NCBI RefSeq assembly: GCF_035515035.1
Contig: NZ_DATJCA010000041.1
Location: forward strand, 1-64,000
Direction: 5' to 3'
DNA: 64,000 nucleotides
From: Gelidibacter sp035515035
GTDB lineage: Bacteria > Bacteroidota > Bacteroidia > Flavobacteriales > Flavobacteriaceae
The position numbers and the translations under genes are program-made. This document shows, one piece after another, positions 17,757 to 27,783 of the stretch. Under the pieces are notes generated by a model. It searched no databases and was not told the DNA's origin. It saw only the letters and a list, made by a program, of their open reading frames with translations. Position 1 is the first letter of the stretch. Every line of letters begins with the position of its first letter.

Positions 17757-19556
17757 TTACAACACAGGAATTTCAATCGCATCTATTTCATCCTTATAGA
17801 TCATAATATCGGATTGAATCTCATTTTTATTCAAATGAAACGTTTCTTCGAAAAGACCTTGATAGTATACAATCCCCTCTAATAAATTACTCTTAAAAAC
17901 CGACCATTTCTTTATGTTTTTAATAGTTAATTCATCAGTAAAGGTCGCGATATCATTTTTCAAATAATCCACATACATTTTTAATTCCTTTACAAACATA
18001 TTCGGTCGGTAAGTTTGCGAAAGTACTGACTGACCTCCATAAATATGCTGCACCATTTGGGACAAAGAAACTTCTTTATCAAAATAAGCCAAATTGGGCC
18101 CTGGACAGATGACCACACCTTGTTGTTGACCTTTGACAGGAATGTCGTTTTCAAGATAGGACGCATTAGCCAAACCAACACAAAGGCACGCCTTTTCAGT
18201 AATTTTATTTTTAGCGATTTCATAATGCGAAGATGGCATCGTCTCCTTTTTCAAATCCAATTCAGATAGTTTCACATCTTGATATTTCTTTGATGCGGTA
18301 CAAATACCTTCCGGTCCAAACTCTTTACTTAAAGCCAAAAACTTTTTAGGGCAGGAACTTCCTGCTTTATTATTAGCAATCCGGTCTTGCTTATAAAACT
18401 CATTTGAAGTGCCTTTAAGTGTGTTAAAAGGCACACCTAGTGGTGAAATATCACTTAAATACAAATCGGCTTCCTTAGCCTCTGCCATGAGTTTTCGTGT
18501 TTCATTATCTACAGAGGTCGCTTCAGGAACTAATAGAAATGGTGTTCCCCAACCTACAGAATCTACCTGATAGTTATCAATTAGAAACTCATGTTCAGCC
18601 GCAGTACCCACGCCGCCTTGGACCGTAATCCTAATCTCTAAGTGATGTTCTGGAACATCTGTCTGTTTATCTACCAAAGCCTTTACAAAAACAGCATGCG
18701 TGCCTTGGAGTAACTCCGTTTTTTTACTTTTAAATTCCTCCAAAATTGGTCCTAATAAAAATCCTTCGGTTGCAAAGGCATGACCACCACAATTCAAGCC
18801 AGATTCCACACGGTATTCTGAAACCCAAAGTCCTTTTTTGGCTAAGTATTTCCCTTGGATCAATGCAGATCGGAAATCGCTCACCTTTAAAATAATTTTC
18901 TTTTTTAATTGGCCTTTGGCATCCGGATAAAAATCTTTGAAATTTTCAAAATAGCTATATAATCTTGGATTCATCCCAGCAGAAAGCACAACGGAAGAAG
19001 ACAAATTACTATTTGCAAAACCACGGAGCGATGCATGGGCATCATTGTATTCTACCGGTAATTGCTCAGAGCCCTCGAAATTATCTTTATCAATTTTGGT
19101 CATGATGTTCACATCAATTTCTCCGGCAGACAAATGTGTATCGATATAATTTTTAATACTTTCCTTTATCAGCATCCCCTCTTCCAGCATTTTTAAAAGA
19201 CCTTCTTTTATGCTCGATTTATGAGGAAGCATGCCTACAAAGTTTTCTAGGGCAGATTTGCTTTCTGACAATTCTTCCTTAAATTTTTTAAACTTGTCCT
19301 TAACGATGATATCCACTACATTCAAATACGCTGTAATACGTTTGGCGCGATAATCGTCTACTTTTTTGGAAATCTCTTGATAGGGTAAACTGAATTTCTG
19401 ACTATAAAAAGCAGTCATCTTTTCTATAAGGTCGTCATCAATAATAGAGATGACGGAGGAAATACCAAATTGCGCCACACGAATGGGACTATCTATGGTA
19501 TAAGCTAAACCCATAACAGGAATATGAAAACTGTGGGCTTGTTGGATGGCTATCAT
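17757..19556 (-). CDS. Nitronate monooxygenase/PfaD-like FMN-barrel protein, extended
   Basis: 599 residues from the ATG at 19556 (MIAIQQAHSFHIPVMG); 18 in-frame residues upstream look spurious. The start resembles the first barrel strand of 2-nitropropane dioxygenase/PfaD proteins (HIPVMGLAYTIDSPIRVAQFG). NCGGHAFATEG corresponds to the family GGH motif, and QGGVGTAAEHEFLIDNYQVD followed by VGWGTPFLL matches the FMN-phosphate loop region. It is much longer than typical NMOs, with a helical insert near residues 40-150 and about 150 extra C-terminal residues containing a CLCVGLAN segment and other cysteines. The substrate is unknown. A flavin-dependent oxidoreductase or enoyl reductase role is inferred. 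No PUFA or polyketide synthase genes are adjacent. Confidence 0.6.
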   Translation of the reverse strand: MIAIQQAHSFHIPVMGLAYTIDSPIRVAQFGISSVISIIDDDLIEKMTAFYSQKFSLPYQEISKKVDDYRAKRITAYLNVVDIIVKDKFKKFKEELSESKSALENFVGMLPHKSSIKEGLLKMLEEGMLIKESIKNYIDTHLSAGEIDVNIMTKIDKDNFEGSEQLPVEYNDAHASLRGFANSNLSSSVVLSAGMNPRLYSYFENFKDFYPDAKGQLKKKIILKVSDFRSALIQGKYLAKKGLWVSEYRVESGLNCGGHAFATEGFLLGPILEEFKSKKTELLQGTHAVFVKALVDKQTDVPEHHLEIRITVQGGVGTAAEHEFLIDNYQVDSVGWGTPFLLVPEATSVDNETRKLMAEAKEADLYLSDISPLGVPFNTLKGTSNEFYKQDRIANNKAGSSCPKKFLALSKEFGPEGICTASKKYQDVKLSELDLKKETMPSSHYEIAKNKITEKACLCVGLANASYLENDIPVKGQQQGVVICPGPNLAYFDKEVSLSQMVQHIYGGQSVLSQTYRPNMFVKELKMYVDYLKNDIATFTDELTIKNIKKWSVFKSNLLEGIVYYQGLFEETFHLNKNEIQSDIMIYKDEIDAIEIPVL

Positions 19557-19768
19557 AATATGATTTGCTAAAAAATTAAGCCTCAAATGTAGATAACCTG
19601 GAAAATTCAAAAGATGACAATTGTCACCGCTTATTAAATCTTATTGTATTATATTGGAGGTTTTGTTCTTACCACCTGTTGGGATTTAGCTTTCAAATAT
19701 CACATCCATGCCATAAAGTCTTCTGGTGATTTCCAGTTTTGTGTCTACCAAAAAGGACTGATTAGGGA

Positions 19769-20128
19769 TTAAAAGTGATAAAACGCATTTTGATAATGCG
19801 TTAATTCTTCTTTTGTTTTATTCTTCAAAATAGCGATAATATCAAATCGAGATTCCAAATTAATATCGTTTTCAATGATAAAGGCATCCATCGCTTTGAC
19901 CAAGAGTTTGATTTTACTTGGCTTCACAAATTCTTGGGGATCACCGAAAAAATCGGAATTTCGGGTTTTGACCTCCACACAAACCATCATGTTGTTATGT
20001 TTTGCAATAATATCAATTTCGGCCTTTTGGAAGAAATAGTTTTTGCACATAATCTCATAACCTTTTGAGAGAAGGTATTCCGCGGCAATTTTTTCGCCAA
20101 TTTTACCAAGTTCGTTGTGGTGTGCCAT
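19769..20128 (-). CDS. YraN family (UPF0102) endonuclease-like protein
   Basis: 119 residues. G.IGEKIAAEYLLSKGYEI followed by KAEIDIIAKHNNMMVCVEVKTR carries the Asp...Glu-x-Lys pattern of the PD-(D/E)xK nuclease fold. The family is widespread and thought to act on nucleic acids, but its role is poorly defined. The gene stands alone, with 126 bp to the next upstream gene and about 210 bp to the downstream gene. Confidence 0.88.
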   Translation of the reverse strand: MAHHNELGKIGEKIAAEYLLSKGYEIMCKNYFFQKAEIDIIAKHNNMMVCVEVKTRNSDFFGDPQEFVKPSKIKLLVKAMDAFIIENDINLESRFDIIAILKNKTKEELTHYQNAFYHF

Positions 20129-20210
20129 TATTCCTGCGAAGGCAGGAATTTCATCCTGCTATTTTGAACTAATTAAAAAGCCACGAATTATGAAAGTAGT
20201 CTTCATTCAG

Positions 20211-20234
20211 CAGTCGGCAGTCTTCAGTCGGCAG
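20211..20234. repeat. Tandem 10-bp repeat in intergenic spacer
   Basis: CAGTCGGCAG occurs at 20211-20220 and again at 20225-20234 with TCTT between. The block 20216-20228 matches 16284-16296 exactly, so this belongs with the degenerate intergenic repeat family. Confidence 0.5.
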
Positions 20235-20253
20235 TGAGCTACTAAGAAAAATC

Positions 20254-21273
20254 CTACTTGTCAAATTTTACCGTTGATACCTCTTTCCCAACGGAAAGTT
20301 CAATGTTTCGACCAAAAATCATGGCTCTATTATCATCTTCATGTCCGGCCGGCATTTTAAATGCAATAGGAAAATCATAATCAGCCAAGGCATCTAAAAT
20401 CAATTGTTCAATAGAGCTTCCCCATGGGGTGGGGTTTTCCCTTACTTTGGAAAAATCGCCCACAATAACCCCTTTACAATTGTCAAAATAGCCTGCGCGC
20501 TTTAAACTTTGCAACATCCTATCGGTATGGTAAGCATATTCTCCAATTTCTTCAATAAATAGAATCTTACCTGAAGTATCAATGCTGGTTTTAGACCCCA
20601 ACAGGGTATGTATCAACGTTAAGTTCCCGCCAACCAATTCACCGGTCACAGTTCCTACTTTGTTATACTCTGACCCTTCTAAGGTATAAGCCAAAGGTTT
20701 TCCGAAAATTGCATCCTTAAAGGTACTGACAGTTTCTTCAATGCCTTTCAGGTCTTTGGTTATGCCTGCAGCCATGATGGCATGAATAGATTCAAAACCT
20801 TCATTGTGCAATTGGCTGTGTAATGCGGTGATATCAGAATAACCTATCACCCATTTTGGTTTCTTCTTAAATTTGGTATAATCTAATTTATCCAAAATCC
20901 GCACGGTTCCGTAACCGCCACGTGCTGACCAAATAGCGCTGATGGTTGGATCATCCATCGCCTGTTGAAAATCGGCGCAACGCTCCGCATCGGTTCCTGC
21001 AAAATGATTACTTTCAGCATAAAGATGTGTTCCCAAAACGGTATGCAATCCCCAACTTGCCATCAGATCTTGGGCATTTTGGATTTCCGCATTTCTATTT
21101 TTCAGAACACCAGATGGCGCCACAATGGCCACCGTGTCTCCAGCTTTCAAATAGGCAGGACGCACAAGCGTTTGCTGTTTCATAGATGATGATTTTTCTT
21201 GTGCAAATAGGTCTTGTGGGCCTAGCCACATAACTATGCAACTTAAAACGAGGGTAAATGATATTTTCGACAT
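20254..21273 (-). CDS. LD-carboxypeptidase (S66 family)
   Basis: 339 residues from the ATG at 21273, which gives a signal sequence ending near DLFAQ. It resembles LdcA/MccF serine peptidases: VAIVAPSGVLKN at the N-terminus, WSARGGYGTVRILD, and the nucleophile-Ser motif IGYSDITALH, with FIEEIGEYAYHTDRML carrying the Glu and MPAGHEDDNRAM the His. These enzymes remove the terminal D-Ala from L,D-linked murein tetrapeptides during recycling. The signal peptide suggests periplasmic action, whereas E. coli LdcA is cytoplasmic. Confidence 0.88.
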   Translation of the reverse strand: MSKISFTLVLSCIVMWLGPQDLFAQEKSSSMKQQTLVRPAYLKAGDTVAIVAPSGVLKNRNAEIQNAQDLMASWGLHTVLGTHLYAESNHFAGTDAERCADFQQAMDDPTISAIWSARGGYGTVRILDKLDYTKFKKKPKWVIGYSDITALHSQLHNEGFESIHAIMAAGITKDLKGIEETVSTFKDAIFGKPLAYTLEGSEYNKVGTVTGELVGGNLTLIHTLLGSKTSIDTSGKILFIEEIGEYAYHTDRMLQSLKRAGYFDNCKGVIVGDFSKVRENPTPWGSSIEQLILDALADYDFPIAFKMPAGHEDDNRAMIFGRNIELSVGKEVSTVKFDK

Positions 21274-21316
21274 AATGTAAAAATACATTTTTTTTCTAAA
21301 TCGAGGCCAAAATGTG

Positions 21317-21324
21317 TACTTTTG
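21317..21324 (+). promoter_or_regulatory. Possible -7 box for metG
   Basis: TACTTTTG, an exact TAnnTTTG match, lies 116 bp upstream of the metG ATG. No good -33 TTG is seen. Confidence 0.42.
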
Positions 21325-21440
21325 TGGCTTCTAAAAACAGTGCGTCATTGTGAGTAAAAAAAAGCAATCAATCAGTTCAAAACTGAAGTTTGCTGTTTCG
21401 TCTTGTTCCTTGCAATAAATCACCATTAAATTACTAGTTG

Positions 21441-23516
21441 ATGAATCAACCTAAAAGATATACCATTACAGCAGCATTGCCATACACCAACGGCGCCATC
21501 CATATTGGTCATTTGGCGGGAGTTTATGTACCTGCCGATATTTATGCGCGCTATTTAAGATTAATTGGAAAAGACGTCGCCTTTATCTGCGGAAGCGATG
21601 AACACGGCGTTCCCATTACCATAAAAGCAAAAAAGGAAGGGGTGACACCTCAGGATATTGTGGATAAATACCACGCCATTATCAAAACCTCCTTTGAAGA
21701 TTTTGGGATCAGCTTTGATAACTATTCACGGACCACGGCTAAAATCCATCATGAAACGGCTCAAGAATTTTTCAAAACCCTGTACGATAAAGGTGAATTT
21801 ATTGAAGAAACTACCGAACAACTTTATGATGAAGAGGCCGATCAATTCTTGGCCGATCGCTTTGTAACGGGAACTTGTCCAAAATGTGGTTATGAGGAAG
21901 CGTATGGCGACCAATGCGAAAAATGCGGAAGCAGCTTAAATGCTACAGATTTGATCAATCCGAAATCGGCTATCAGTGGCAACGTACCTACTTTAAAACA
22001 GACCAAACATTGGTTTTTACCTTTAGACAAGCATGAAGCATTCTTAAGAGAATGGATTCTGGAAGGTCACAAGAAAGATTGGAAACCTAACGTTTACGGT
22101 CAAGTTAAATCATGGATTGATGATGGCTTGCGCCCAAGAGCAGTCACCAGAGATCTCGATTGGGGCATTCCTGTGCCTGTTGAAGGCGCTGAAGGTAAAG
22201 TCTTATATGTCTGGTTTGATGCGCCAATTGGTTACATTTCCTCTACCAAGGAATGGGCCGAACGTGTTGGAAAAGATTGGGAACCTTATTGGAAGGACGA
22301 AAACACCAAACTGGTGCATTTTATAGGAAAGGATAATATTGTGTTTCACTGTATCATTTTCCCGGCCATGTTGAAAGCAGAAGGTTCTTATATTTTACCC
22401 GACAATGTTCCGGCCAATGAATTTTTGAATTTAGAAGGCAATAAATTATCCACTTCAAAAAATTGGGCCGTTTGGTTGCCAGAATATTTGGAGGATTTTC
22501 CAAACCAGCAAGATGTTTTGCGTTATGCACTAACTGCCAATGCCCCAGAAACCAAAGACAACGATTTTACTTGGAAAGATTTCCAGGCCAGAAACAATAA
22601 TGAATTGGTGGCCATTTTCGGAAATTTCATCAATCGTGTGGTGGTGTTGACTGATAAATATTATGACGGCATTGCTCCCGATCCATCAGAATTTAGCGCT
22701 GTAGATGAAGAAACATTGGCAGCAGTAAAAGCTTATCCAGATGTGATTGCAAGCTCCATAGAACGTTACCGATTTAGGGAAGCGAGCCAAGAACTCCTCA
22801 ATTTAGCCAGATTGGGCAATAAATACTTGGCAGATGAAGAACCATGGAAACTGGTAAAAACCGACGAAGCGCGCACCAAAACCATCATGTTTGTGTCACT
22901 TCAAATAGCGTCGGCTTTGGCCACATTGAGCGAGCCTTTTTTACCATTTACGTCTGATAAATTGAAAACCATTTTGAACATTCATTCTGGTGACGCCAAA
23001 AATTCATGGACGGATATCGCCTCCAAGAAAGTCCTACTTCCTACGGGACACCGGATTGGAAAGGCAGAACTTTTATTTTCAAAAATTGAAGACGAGGCCA
23101 TCCAAAGTCAATTGGATAAGCTCATTGCAAGCAAATTAGCCAATGAAGCCGCTAACAAGAAAGTAGAGCCACAAAAAGAAACCATCACTTTTGAGGATTT
23201 CTCAAAGCTGGATCTTCGCGTGGGCACCATTTTGGAAGCTGAAAAAATGCCAAAGGCCAATAAATTATTGGTTTTAAAAATTGACACTGGAATTGACGTA
23301 CGAACGATCGTTTCTGGAATTGCTGAGAGCTTTACTCCGGAAGAAATCATTGGTAAACGCGTCACCGTATTGGTCAATTTAGCGCCAAGAATTTTAAGAG
23401 GCGTTGAGAGTCAAGGGATGATTTTAATGACAGAATCTGAAGATGGAAAACTGGTCTTTGTCAATCCGGACACCTCAACTGAAGCCAAAGTCCCTAACGG
23501 TTTGCAGATTAGCTAA
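21441..23516 (+). CDS. metG: Methionyl-tRNA synthetase
   Basis: 691 residues; the ATG at 21441 is preferred to the TTG directly before it. It charges tRNA-Met in the cytoplasm. The class I HIGH motif is GAIHIGHLAG, the zinc knuckle is CPKCGYEEAYGDQCEKC, and the KMSKS equivalent is LSTSKNW. The C-terminal 110 residues form an EMAP-II-like tRNA-binding domain (FSKLDLRVGTILEAEKMPKA), the normal long form in Bacteroidota. Confidence 0.97.
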   Translation: MNQPKRYTITAALPYTNGAIHIGHLAGVYVPADIYARYLRLIGKDVAFICGSDEHGVPITIKAKKEGVTPQDIVDKYHAIIKTSFEDFGISFDNYSRTTAKIHHETAQEFFKTLYDKGEFIEETTEQLYDEEADQFLADRFVTGTCPKCGYEEAYGDQCEKCGSSLNATDLINPKSAISGNVPTLKQTKHWFLPLDKHEAFLREWILEGHKKDWKPNVYGQVKSWIDDGLRPRAVTRDLDWGIPVPVEGAEGKVLYVWFDAPIGYISSTKEWAERVGKDWEPYWKDENTKLVHFIGKDNIVFHCIIFPAMLKAEGSYILPDNVPANEFLNLEGNKLSTSKNWAVWLPEYLEDFPNQQDVLRYALTANAPETKDNDFTWKDFQARNNNELVAIFGNFINRVVVLTDKYYDGIAPDPSEFSAVDEETLAAVKAYPDVIASSIERYRFREASQELLNLARLGNKYLADEEPWKLVKTDEARTKTIMFVSLQIASALATLSEPFLPFTSDKLKTILNIHSGDAKNSWTDIASKKVLLPTGHRIGKAELLFSKIEDEAIQSQLDKLIASKLANEAANKKVEPQKETITFEDFSKLDLRVGTILEAEKMPKANKLLVLKIDTGIDVRTIVSGIAESFTPEEIIGKRVTVLVNLAPRILRGVESQGMILMTESEDGKLVFVNPDTSTEAKVPNGLQIS

Positions 23517-23548
23517 ATTAACGGTTTTACGTAACCAGCTATTTTATT

Positions 23549-23581
23549 TTGTAAATGGCTTAAAATAGTTTCTTAACTTTG
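23549..23581 (+). promoter_or_regulatory. Probable promoter of the META lipoprotein gene
   Basis: TTG at 23549-23551, a 22-bp spacer, and TAACTTTG at 23574-23581 fit the Bacteroidota consensus. The ATG is 26 bp further on. Confidence 0.5.
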
Positions 23582-23607
23582 ATAAACAAATTAATAAAAA
23601 GGTCACC

Positions 23608-24063
23608 ATGAAAAATATTATTCGTTTATCATTTTTGACTTGCATCCTACTTTTTAATTGTAAAACGCAAGTGCCACCGCAAGCGCCTTCCAGTAAAGGA
23701 GAAACACCTTTTATTGGCACAAAATGGGTATTGACCAAACTCAATGAAGACGTCTTGAATCTCACCAAAACTGAATTAGAACAACCATTCATAAAGCTTA
23801 GTGCCAAAGATAATGGCGTAGGCGGCAATGGGGGGTGTAATTCCTTTGGAGGCACATTTACCTTAAAAGACAACCAGCATATAGAATTTTCCCAAATGAT
23901 GGCAACTATGAGATATTGTGAAGGAAGCAGTATTGAAAACATGTTCATGGCCAATTTGCAAAAAGCGGTAAGTTATACTATCAATAATGGCGAATTGACC
24001 CTTAGGGACGAAAACGGCTATGTTTTGGCATCCTTCGAACCAGAATCAGAGAAAACGGACTAA
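23608..24063 (+). CDS. META-domain lipoprotein
   Basis: 151 residues with a lipoprotein signal (MKNIIRLSFLTCILLFNC). The META/HslJ pattern is clear: GTKWVLTKLN, GGCNSFGGTFTL, FSQMMATMRYC and a final LASFEPE strand. META proteins are small envelope proteins, some linked to heat shock or antibiotic stress in other bacteria. The next gene also encodes a stress-type lipoprotein (NlpE-like) 65 bp downstream. Confidence 0.85.
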   Translation: MKNIIRLSFLTCILLFNCKTQVPPQAPSSKGETPFIGTKWVLTKLNEDVLNLTKTELEQPFIKLSAKDNGVGGNGGCNSFGGTFTLKDNQHIEFSQMMATMRYCEGSSIENMFMANLQKAVSYTINNGELTLRDENGYVLASFEPESEKTD

Positions 24064-24128
24064 TTAATTCGCCGAAAGCGCAATTATCCTTTCTAATCTT
24101 ATGATTAATTAAAACTAAAACACTTAAA

Positions 24129-24584
24129 ATGAAAAAAACTATCATCAACACCTTATGCATCACCCTTGTTTTCCTCATAACAAGTTGTAATTCTGGAAAG
24201 AAAAAAGAAACACAAGTTATTGAGGAACCACAACAAGAAATAGAAATGGAAGCTACTGGCGACAACAGTATGACCTCCTTAGATTGGGATGGCGTATATG
24301 AAGGCGAATTGCCTTGTGCAGATTGTGAAGGCATCAAAACCGTAGTCACAATCAACAGCGACAAGACCTATACCATACAAGAAACCTATTTAGGAAAAGA
24401 AACGACACCAATTGAAACTAAAGGTACTTTTGAATGGGATGACCAAGGTCAAAAAATTATCTTATCAAATGACAGAAATCCTTTCTTTGTTGGCGAAAAC
24501 ACTCTGACCCTTTTGGACAGTGATGGCAACAAAAATACTGGAGAACTCGAATCCTTTTACGTTTTGAGAAAAGTCATGGATTAA
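24129..24584 (+). CDS. NlpE N-terminal domain lipoprotein
   Basis: 151 residues with a lipobox at LITSC (signal MKKTIINTLCITLVFLITSC). The core WDGVYEGELPCADCEGIKTVV carries the CADC pair that defines the NlpE N-terminal domain. In E. coli, NlpE signals surface contact and lipoprotein stress to Cpx. The C-terminal OB domain of E. coli NlpE is absent here, as in most Bacteroidota homologues. A hairpin terminator follows. Confidence 0.85.
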   Translation: MKKTIINTLCITLVFLITSCNSGKKKETQVIEEPQQEIEMEATGDNSMTSLDWDGVYEGELPCADCEGIKTVVTINSDKTYTIQETYLGKETTPIETKGTFEWDDQGQKIILSNDRNPFFVGENTLTLLDSDGNKNTGELESFYVLRKVMD

Positions 24585-24611
24585 TCCAAAATCACAAAAT
24601 ATAAAATTAAG

Positions 24612-24641
24612 AACTGTTTGAAATTTCAAGCAGTTTTTTTT
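24612..24641 (+). terminator. Rho-independent terminator after the NlpE-like gene
   Basis: Arms at 24612-24623 and 24624-24635 form a stem with one G-U pair, running into eight T residues. Confidence 0.65.
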
Positions 24642-24680
24642 ATCTTCTTATCTTTACAACTCATTCTTTAAAGCCTTTAC

Positions 24681-26804
24681 ATGTCATTGATTTCTTATAT
24701 CATTTCCCAAACAAAACTTCCAGAACTCTCGGTAAAAAATACGGTCGAATTATTAAATGAAGATGCCACCATTCCGTTTATTTCGCGATATCGAAAGGAA
24801 CGCACAGGCAATCTTGATGAAGTGCAGATTGGTGATATTGTAAAATATAAGGAGCAATTTGAAGCGCTCGAAAAACGTAAAACGGCAGTTTTAAAAGCGA
24901 TTGAAGAGCAAGATGCCTTAACTCCTGAATTAAAACAAAAAATTGAATCCGTCCAGGATTTGACGGCGCTGGAAGATTTATATCTCCCCTTCAAGAAAAG
25001 CAGGAAAACAAAGGCTGAAACGGCGCGACAAAACGGTTTGGAACCTTTGGCCAAAATAATTATGAGTCAAAATGCGTCAGATTTGGGATCGATTGCATTT
25101 AAATACATTAAAGGTAATATCGCTTCCGCAGATGACGCTCTGGAAGGCGCCCGGCATATAATTGCGGAATGGATCAATGAACGTACCGATATTAGAACTA
25201 ACATCCGTCACCAATTGGAGCGTTTTGCGATGATCTCCACAAAAGTTGTTAAGTCCAAAATAGAAGACGAAGACGCACAAAAATTCCGTGATTATTTTGA
25301 TTGGGAAGAGTCATTGAGCCGCATACCATCGCATCGATTATTAGCTATTTTGAGAGCCGAAACCGAAGGCTTTATCAAATCTAAAATCACCATTGACGAT
25401 GATAAAGCATTGACGAAAATTGAAGACCGAATCATCCGCGCAAATAACGAAAGTACTGAACACATAAAAATGGCCATTCAGGATGCTTATAAACGATTGC
25501 TCCTACCTTCCCTTTCAAACGAAGCCCTTCAAAATGCCAAAATTAAAGCTGATGAAGCCGCCATTTCGGTATTTGCAAAAAACTTAAAACAATTGCTTTT
25601 GGGCTCCCCCTTAGGCGAAAAGCGAATTTTAGCCATCGATCCTGGATTTAGATCAGGATGTAAAGTGGTGTGTCTCGATGCTCAAGGCGGATTGCTTTAC
25701 AACGAAACCATTTATCCGCATCCTCCAAAAAACGATACCCTTGGGGCGATGAAAAAAATAAGCTCGCTATCCGAAGCTTACCAAATTGAAGCTATTGCTA
25801 TTGGTAATGGCACCGCATCTAGAGAAACAGAAGCGTTTATCAGAAAAATAAGGTTTAAAGACGACATTCAGGTTTTTGTAGTCAGTGAAGCTGGTGCGAG
25901 TATTTACTCGGCTTCAAAAATCGCACGTGATGAATTTCCCAATTATGATGTCACCGTTAGAGGATCGGTTTCCATTGGCAGACGACTTCAGGATCCCTTG
26001 GCAGAGTTGGTGAAAATTGACGCTAAGTCTATTGGTGTTGGACAATATCAGCATGATGTGGATCAAACAAAGCTTAAAAAAGAATTGGACGTCGTAGTGG
26101 AAAGTTGCGTGAATGCCGTTGGCGTTAACCTCAACACCGCCAGTGCAAGTTTGTTGAGTTATGTGTCTGGAATCGGGCCAAAATTAGCGGAGAATATTGT
26201 CAATTATCGCGACGAGCATGGCGCTTTTTCATCAAGAAAAGACATCCAAAAAGTGCCGCGCTTAGGGGCTAAAGCTTTTGAACAAGGTGCTGGATTTTTA
26301 AGGGTCAAATCGGCTAAAAACCCCTTGGATGATTCTGCTGTACATCCTGAAAGCTATTCCATAGTTGAAAAAATGGCAAAAGATTTGGGCAAGGAAGTGT
26401 CTGATTTAATCGGTAATACATCCGAACTTCAAAAACTCGATTTGAAAAAATATTGTACAGATACTGTTGGATTGCCTACACTTCAGGACATTATTAAAGA
26501 ATTGGAAAAACCAGGATTGGACATTCGGGAGCAAGCCAAAGTTTTCACTTTCAACCAAAATATCAAAACGATCAACGATTTGGAAGAAGGTCAATTATTA
26601 CCTGGAATTATTAACAACGTGACCAATTTTGGTGCGTTTGTAGATATCGGTATCAAAGAAAGTGGCCTGATCCATGTATCTAATTTATCGGATACTTTCG
26701 TTACGGATGTGAATGCCCATGTGGCCTTACATCAACAAGTGATCGTTAAGGTTTTGGACGTCGATATTCCGCGAAAGCGTATCCAACTAAAGTTGCAAAA
26801 ATAA
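24681..26804 (+). CDS. tex: Tex family S1 RNA-binding protein
   Basis: 707 residues. Domains in order are the Tex N-terminal helical region with FISRYRKERTGNLDE, a YqgF/RNase H-like domain with AIDPGFRSGCKVV, helix-hairpin-helix segments (VNLNTASASLLSYVSGIGP and KDIQKVPRLGAKAFEQ), and a C-terminal S1 domain (LPGIINNVTNFGAFVDIGI). Tex is the bacterial relative of Spt6 and binds nucleic acid during transcription. Its stop lies 4 bp from the stop of the convergent antiporter gene. Confidence 0.95.
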   Translation: MSLISYIISQTKLPELSVKNTVELLNEDATIPFISRYRKERTGNLDEVQIGDIVKYKEQFEALEKRKTAVLKAIEEQDALTPELKQKIESVQDLTALEDLYLPFKKSRKTKAETARQNGLEPLAKIIMSQNASDLGSIAFKYIKGNIASADDALEGARHIIAEWINERTDIRTNIRHQLERFAMISTKVVKSKIEDEDAQKFRDYFDWEESLSRIPSHRLLAILRAETEGFIKSKITIDDDKALTKIEDRIIRANNESTEHIKMAIQDAYKRLLLPSLSNEALQNAKIKADEAAISVFAKNLKQLLLGSPLGEKRILAIDPGFRSGCKVVCLDAQGGLLYNETIYPHPPKNDTLGAMKKISSLSEAYQIEAIAIGNGTASRETEAFIRKIRFKDDIQVFVVSEAGASIYSASKIARDEFPNYDVTVRGSVSIGRRLQDPLAELVKIDAKSIGVGQYQHDVDQTKLKKELDVVVESCVNAVGVNLNTASASLLSYVSGIGPKLAENIVNYRDEHGAFSSRKDIQKVPRLGAKAFEQGAGFLRVKSAKNPLDDSAVHPESYSIVEKMAKDLGKEVSDLIGNTSELQKLDLKKYCTDTVGLPTLQDIIKELEKPGLDIREQAKVFTFNQNIKTINDLEEGQLLPGIINNVTNFGAFVDIGIKESGLIHVSNLSDTFVTDVNAHVALHQQVIVKVLDVDIPRKRIQLKLQK

Positions 26805-26808
26805 CAAC

Positions 26809-27765
26809 TTATTGCAGTTCCTTGCTTACAAGATACGTGGTATAACCTATAAACACCAACAAAAGGATTCCGGCTTCCCAGCGGTCTAAAGTTTTTTTCT
26901 TACCGGTAAACATGGCCACAAACAAAAACAAAGTCCCGCCCAATAAGAGGTAAATATCGGTATTGAACACCGTACTGAATGTAATTGGCCGCACAAGGGA
27001 ACTCACCGAAAGGATCAGGAAAATGTTAAAAATATTGGAGCCAATAATATTTCCGATAGCAATATCACTATTTTTTTTCATGGCTGCCACTACTGAAGTC
27101 ATCAATTCTGGCAAAGAAGTGCCGGCCGCAATAATGGTAAGTCCTATAATCTTCTCGCTCACCCCCAAATCGCTTGCGATAGAAACCGCATTGTCCACAA
27201 TTAATTTTCCACCAATAACCAAACCGATCAAACCCAAAACAATCAATCCCCAAATTTTGTAGTTGGAGGCTTTAATGATTACAACCTCTTCAGTAGAGGG
27301 ATCACTTTTCATTTGTTTATAAATATAAAATAAGAAAAGTAAAAACATTATGAGAAAGATTATCCCGTCAATTCTTGATAATCCCATATCAGAAAACAAA
27401 TAGCCATTGGCTAGCACCAGAAAGACTACAGCCGCTAAAAATGAAATGGGAATTTCCTTCCAAACGGTTGAGGATTGTACAGCAATCGGAAAAATAAGAC
27501 CCACAATACCTAAAATCATGAACAGATTAAAGTTATTGCTCCCGATGATATTACCCAGAACAATATCTGAATGGTTTTCAAAAGAAGCCACGGTATTTAC
27601 TACCAATTCTGGAGCAGAAGTTCCAAAGGCTACAATGGTCAACCCAATGGCCAAATCTGGAATTCTATTCTTTTTTGCCAATAGCGTAGAACCATTGACC
27701 ATCCAGTCTGCACCTTTTATTAAAAGGACAAAACCCACAATAATAAGAAAACCATCGAGCAACAT
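26809..27765 (-). CDS. Calcium/sodium antiporter (YrbG-like)
   Basis: 318 residues with about ten membrane segments. The two inverted alpha-repeats of the CaCA superfamily are visible as GTSAPELVVNTVAS with GNIIGSNNFNL and GTSLPELMTSVVAA with GNIIGSNIFNI. It exchanges cations (Ca2+/Na+ or H+) across the inner membrane. A TACTTTTG box lies 18 bp upstream of the start on the minus strand. Confidence 0.92.
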   Translation of the reverse strand: MLLDGFLIIVGFVLLIKGADWMVNGSTLLAKKNRIPDLAIGLTIVAFGTSAPELVVNTVASFENHSDIVLGNIIGSNNFNLFMILGIVGLIFPIAVQSSTVWKEIPISFLAAVVFLVLANGYLFSDMGLSRIDGIIFLIMFLLFLFYIYKQMKSDPSTEEVVIIKASNYKIWGLIVLGLIGLVIGGKLIVDNAVSIASDLGVSEKIIGLTIIAAGTSLPELMTSVVAAMKKNSDIAIGNIIGSNIFNIFLILSVSSLVRPITFSTVFNTDIYLLLGGTLFLFVAMFTGKKKTLDRWEAGILLLVFIGYTTYLVSKELQ

Positions 27766-27783
27766 AACCTATTTATTTATCAT

